From positions 1-16,765 of the forward strand of contig CAKTXO010000027.1 in NCBI GenBank assembly GCA_934630985.1: DNA of 16,765 bases, written 5' to 3'. The DNA comes from an uncultured Oscillospiraceae bacterium. Lineage in GTDB: Bacteria; Bacillota; Clostridia; Oscillospirales; Oscillospiraceae. A program made the translations under genes and the position numbers. The stretch's first letter is position 1. The number at the start of each line of letters is the position of its first letter. The notes below the pieces were generated by a model. That model saw only the letters and a list, made by a program, of their open reading frames with translations. It did not search any database and was not told where the DNA came from. Below are positions 14,973 to 16,765 of this stretch, in pieces.

Positions 14973-15003
14973 AAGAAAACCCCGATAAAATCGGGGTTTT
15001 CTT
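14973..15003. terminator. Bidirectional terminator between ohyA and tRNA-Ser
   Basis: Perfect 14-bp stem AAGAAAACCCCGAT / ATCGGGGTTTTCTT with a 3-base loop. On minus it follows the tRNA by about 30 bases with TTTTCTT inside the stem end; on plus it backs up the ohyA terminator. Confidence 0.8.
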
Positions 15004-15031
15004 GGGCCATATCTTTTTTATAGCCTCTTGA

Positions 15032-15122
15032 TGGCGGAGATGGAGGGATTTGAACCCCCGCACGCCTTGCGGCGCCTAGCGGATTTCGAATCCGCACCCT
15101 TCGGCCACTTGGGTACATCTCC
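15032..15122 (-). tRNA. tRNA-Ser(CGA), CCA encoded
   Basis: 91-base minus-strand tRNA. The acceptor stem GGAGATG pairs with CATCTCC, followed by discriminator G and an encoded CCA. Anticodon arm GCGGA-TTCGAAA-TCCGC gives anticodon CGA, reading UCG serine codons. The long variable arm (GGCGCCGCAAGGCGT region) and the GTTCAAATC T-loop fit a class II serine tRNA. Confidence 0.93.
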
Positions 15123-15132
15123 AGACTGGGGT

Positions 15133-15161
15133 ATTATATCAGCTTTTGCCGGAAAAATCAA
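15133..15161 (-). promoter_or_regulatory. Promoter of tRNA-Ser
   Basis: Minus strand -35 TTGATT (15156-15161), 17-base spacer, perfect -10 TATAAT (15133-15138), placing the start a few bases before the mature tRNA end at 15122. Confidence 0.75.
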
Positions 15162-15201
15162 GCCAAATTCCCGACGGCAGCTGAGGGAAATGCTATTTTC
15201 G

Positions 15202-15230
15202 TTGACAAATGCCAGGGAAGAAGGTACAAT
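15202..15230 (+). promoter_or_regulatory. Promoter of metY
   Basis: -35 TTGACA (15202-15207, perfect), 17-base spacer, -10 TACAAT (15225-15230). The leader of about 27 bases is too short for a SAM or T-box riboswitch. Confidence 0.7.
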
Positions 15231-15263
15231 ATAGGACAGAATTGATAATATGAGGTGACCCTT

Positions 15264-16547
15264 ATGGAGAATCTGCATCCGGAAACACTTTGCATTCAGG
15301 CGGGCTACAAGCCGGGAAACGGTGAGCCCCGTCAGCTGCCCATTGTTCAGAGCACGACCTTCAAGTACGCAACTTCTGCGGATATGGGAAAGCTTTTCGA
15401 CCTGGAGGCCGAGGGCTATTTCTATTCCCGGCTGGCCAACCCTACCTGCGATGCCGTTGCCGCCAAGATCTGTGCCTTGGAGGGCGGCTCTGCCGCCATG
15501 CTTACCGGCTCCGGCCAGGCGGCTACCTTCCTGGCGGTATTCAATATTGCAGGGGCAGGCGACCACATCGTTGCCAGTTCTGCCATCTACGGCGGCAGCT
15601 ATAACCTGTTTGCCGTGACCATGAAGCGAATGGGGCTGGAGACTACTTTTGTGGATCCGGACTGCTCCCTGGAGGAGCTGAACGCCGCCTTCCGGCCCAA
15701 TACCAAGGCGGTCTTCGGCGAGACCATTGCCAATCCGGCTCTGACGGTGCTGGATATTGAAAAATTTGCCAAGGCGGCTCATGCTCATGGGGTGCCCCTG
15801 ATTGTGGACAACACCTTTGCCACGCCCATCAACTGCCGCCCCTTCCAGTGGGGTGCGGACATTGTGACCCACTCCACCACCAAGTACATGGACGGTCACG
15901 CGGCCTGCCTGGGCGGCTGCATTGTGGACAGCGGCAATTTTGACTGGACAGCTCATGCGGATAAATTTCCCGGCCTCACCACTCCCGATGAAAGCTACCA
16001 CGGCGTTACCTACACCGAGCACTTCGGACAGGGCGGTGCGTTCATCAATAAGTGCGTTGCGCAGCTCATGCGGGACTTTGGCTGTGTCCAATCGCCGCAG
16101 AACGCCTTTATTCTGAATCTGGGGCTGGAAAGCCTGCCCTTCCGGATGAAGCAGCACTGCGCCAACGCATTGGCGATTGCTACCTTCCTCAAAGGCCATG
16201 AAAAGGTCAAGTGGGTCAAGTATTCCGGTCTGGAAGGGGACAAGTACTATGATCTTGCCAGGAAGTATATGCCGAACGGCACCTGCGGCGTGATTTCCTT
16301 TGGCCTGAAGGGAGGCAGAGCAGCGGCGGAAATTTTCATGAAGCATCTGCGCCTGGGCTCCATTGAGACCCATGTGGCCGATTCCAGAACCTGCTGCCTG
16401 CACCCGGCTTCCTCCACCCATCGGCAGATGAGCGACGCTGAGCTGGAAGCTGCCGGGGTAGGAGCCGATCTGATCCGCCTGAGCTGCGGCCTGGAAAACG
16501 CCGAGGATCTGATCGGGGATATCGCCCAGGCTTTGGAGAACGTATAA
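15264..16547 (+). CDS. metY: O-acetylhomoserine sulfhydrylase (homocysteine synthase)
   Basis: 427-residue PLP enzyme of the Cys/Met metabolism family. PLP-binding lysine K207 lies in HSTTKYMDGH. YSRLANPTCDAVAAKICALE, LTGSGQAATFLAVFN and VDNTFATP form the cofactor pocket, and HPASSTHRQMSDAEL plus IRLSCGLENAEDLIGDI are typical of the MetY branch. It condenses O-acetylhomoserine with sulfide to make homocysteine. The length, about 430 rather than 380-400, separates it from MetB/MetC. The start at ATG 15264 has GAGGTGA about 6 bases upstream; an in-frame GTG at 15255 overlaps that site. The next gene is metA, the enzyme that supplies its substrate, 15 bases after the stop. Confidence 0.92.
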   Translation: MENLHPETLCIQAGYKPGNGEPRQLPIVQSTTFKYATSADMGKLFDLEAEGYFYSRLANPTCDAVAAKICALEGGSAAMLTGSGQAATFLAVFNIAGAGDHIVASSAIYGGSYNLFAVTMKRMGLETTFVDPDCSLEELNAAFRPNTKAVFGETIANPALTVLDIEKFAKAAHAHGVPLIVDNTFATPINCRPFQWGADIVTHSTTKYMDGHAACLGGCIVDSGNFDWTAHADKFPGLTTPDESYHGVTYTEHFGQGGAFINKCVAQLMRDFGCVQSPQNAFILNLGLESLPFRMKQHCANALAIATFLKGHEKVKWVKYSGLEGDKYYDLARKYMPNGTCGVISFGLKGGRAAAEIFMKHLRLGSIETHVADSRTCCLHPASSTHRQMSDAELEAAGVGADLIRLSCGLENAEDLIGDIAQALENV

Positions 16548-16562
16548 TCAGGAGGAAACAGC

Positions 16563-16765
16563 GTGCCAATTCAGATACCCAACGATCTCCCGGCGGCGGA
16601 GACCCTGAAAAAAGAGAATATTTTCGTCATGAAGCAGACCCGGGCCCAGACCCAGCACATCCGGCCTCTGGAAATCGTGCTGCTGAACCTGATGCCCACA
16701 AAAATCGTCACCGAGACCCAGCTGAGCCGGGTTCTGGGCAACACCCCCTTGCAGGTGCATCTGGA
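16563..16765 (+). CDS. metA: Homoserine O-acyltransferase MetA, N-terminal part (cut by window end)
   Basis: A GTG at 16563 with aGGAGG 7 bases upstream opens a frame that stays open to the window end, giving 67 residues. The segment [20 protein letters not shown] followed by [14 protein letters not shown] is the hallmark N-terminal region of MetA-type (HTS family) homoserine acyltransferases. In Firmicutes these usually use acetyl-CoA to make O-acetylhomoserine, which fits the adjacent metY. The catalytic Cys-His-Glu residues lie beyond the window, and the acetyl versus succinyl preference cannot be judged here. Confidence 0.88.
   Translation, partial: MPIQIPNDLPAAETLKKENIFVMKQTRAQTQHIRPLEIVLLNLMPTKIVTETQLSRVLGNTPLQVHL

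Noticed and set aside
15123..15263. Possible SAM riboswitch or T-box ahead of metY
   Set aside because: The predicted transcript leader is only about 27-35 bases and shows neither a T-box sequence nor SAM-aptamer stems.
15018..16421. 467-residue minus-strand open frame opposite metY
   Set aside because: It reads through the tRNA-Ser gene and mirrors metY, so it is not a gene.
1..16765. CRISPR arrays or defence systems
   Set aside because: No regularly spaced repeats, Cas, restriction or toxin-antitoxin pairs were recognised.

Overview
The window looks like chromosome of an anaerobic, spore-forming Firmicute, most likely a gut clostridium of the Oscillospiraceae type. The basis is cotJ-type spore coat genes, a CwlD-like cortex amidase, sigma-A promoters, strong GGAGG ribosome sites, a tRNA with an encoded CCA end, and MobA/MobL and large-serine-recombinase remnants of the kind common in clostridial mobile elements. 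The taxonomic placement is inference.

Layout. 1-755: 3' end of a MobA/MobL-type relaxase, a broken small TnpW-like frame and the junction with resident DNA. 756-1979 (-): a GltD-like FAD/Fe-S oxidoreductase. 2103-8132: a metabolic module made of an aconitase-family hydratase (-), divergent PrpF-family isomerase and MatC-like carboxylate transporter (+), and a LysR regulator (-) convergent with the transporter. Its gene content parallels the poorly understood E. coli ybhD-ybhH-ybhI-ybhJ set. 8160-8800: no large gene, but a good minus-strand promoter drives a possible 45-residue membrane peptide. 8801-10651: sporulation genes, namely a CotJA-CotJB fusion with CotJC (-) and divergent cwlD (+), followed by strong terminators. 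10856-11940 (-): a large serine recombinase missing its catalytic half, and a small recombinase-like ORF behind a near-consensus promoter. 11989-12297: AT-rich DNA with two hairpins and the tetR promoter. 12310-14864 (+): TetR regulator and oleate hydratase. 15032-15122 (-): tRNA-Ser(CGA). 15264-16765 (+): O-acetylhomoserine sulfhydrylase and the start of metA.

How the parts work together. The transporter probably imports a di- or tricarboxylate. The PrpF-type enzyme would move or flip its double bond, and the aconitase-type enzyme would then hydrate it, with LysR controlling the divergent promoters. The TetR-OhyA pair is probably a response to unsaturated fatty acids. MetA and MetY make homocysteine from homoserine. 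The most notable items are the hydratase/isomerase module with its structured divergent promoter region, the CotJA-CotJB fusion, the cryptic small membrane ORF, and the decayed mobile-element pieces on both sides of core genes.
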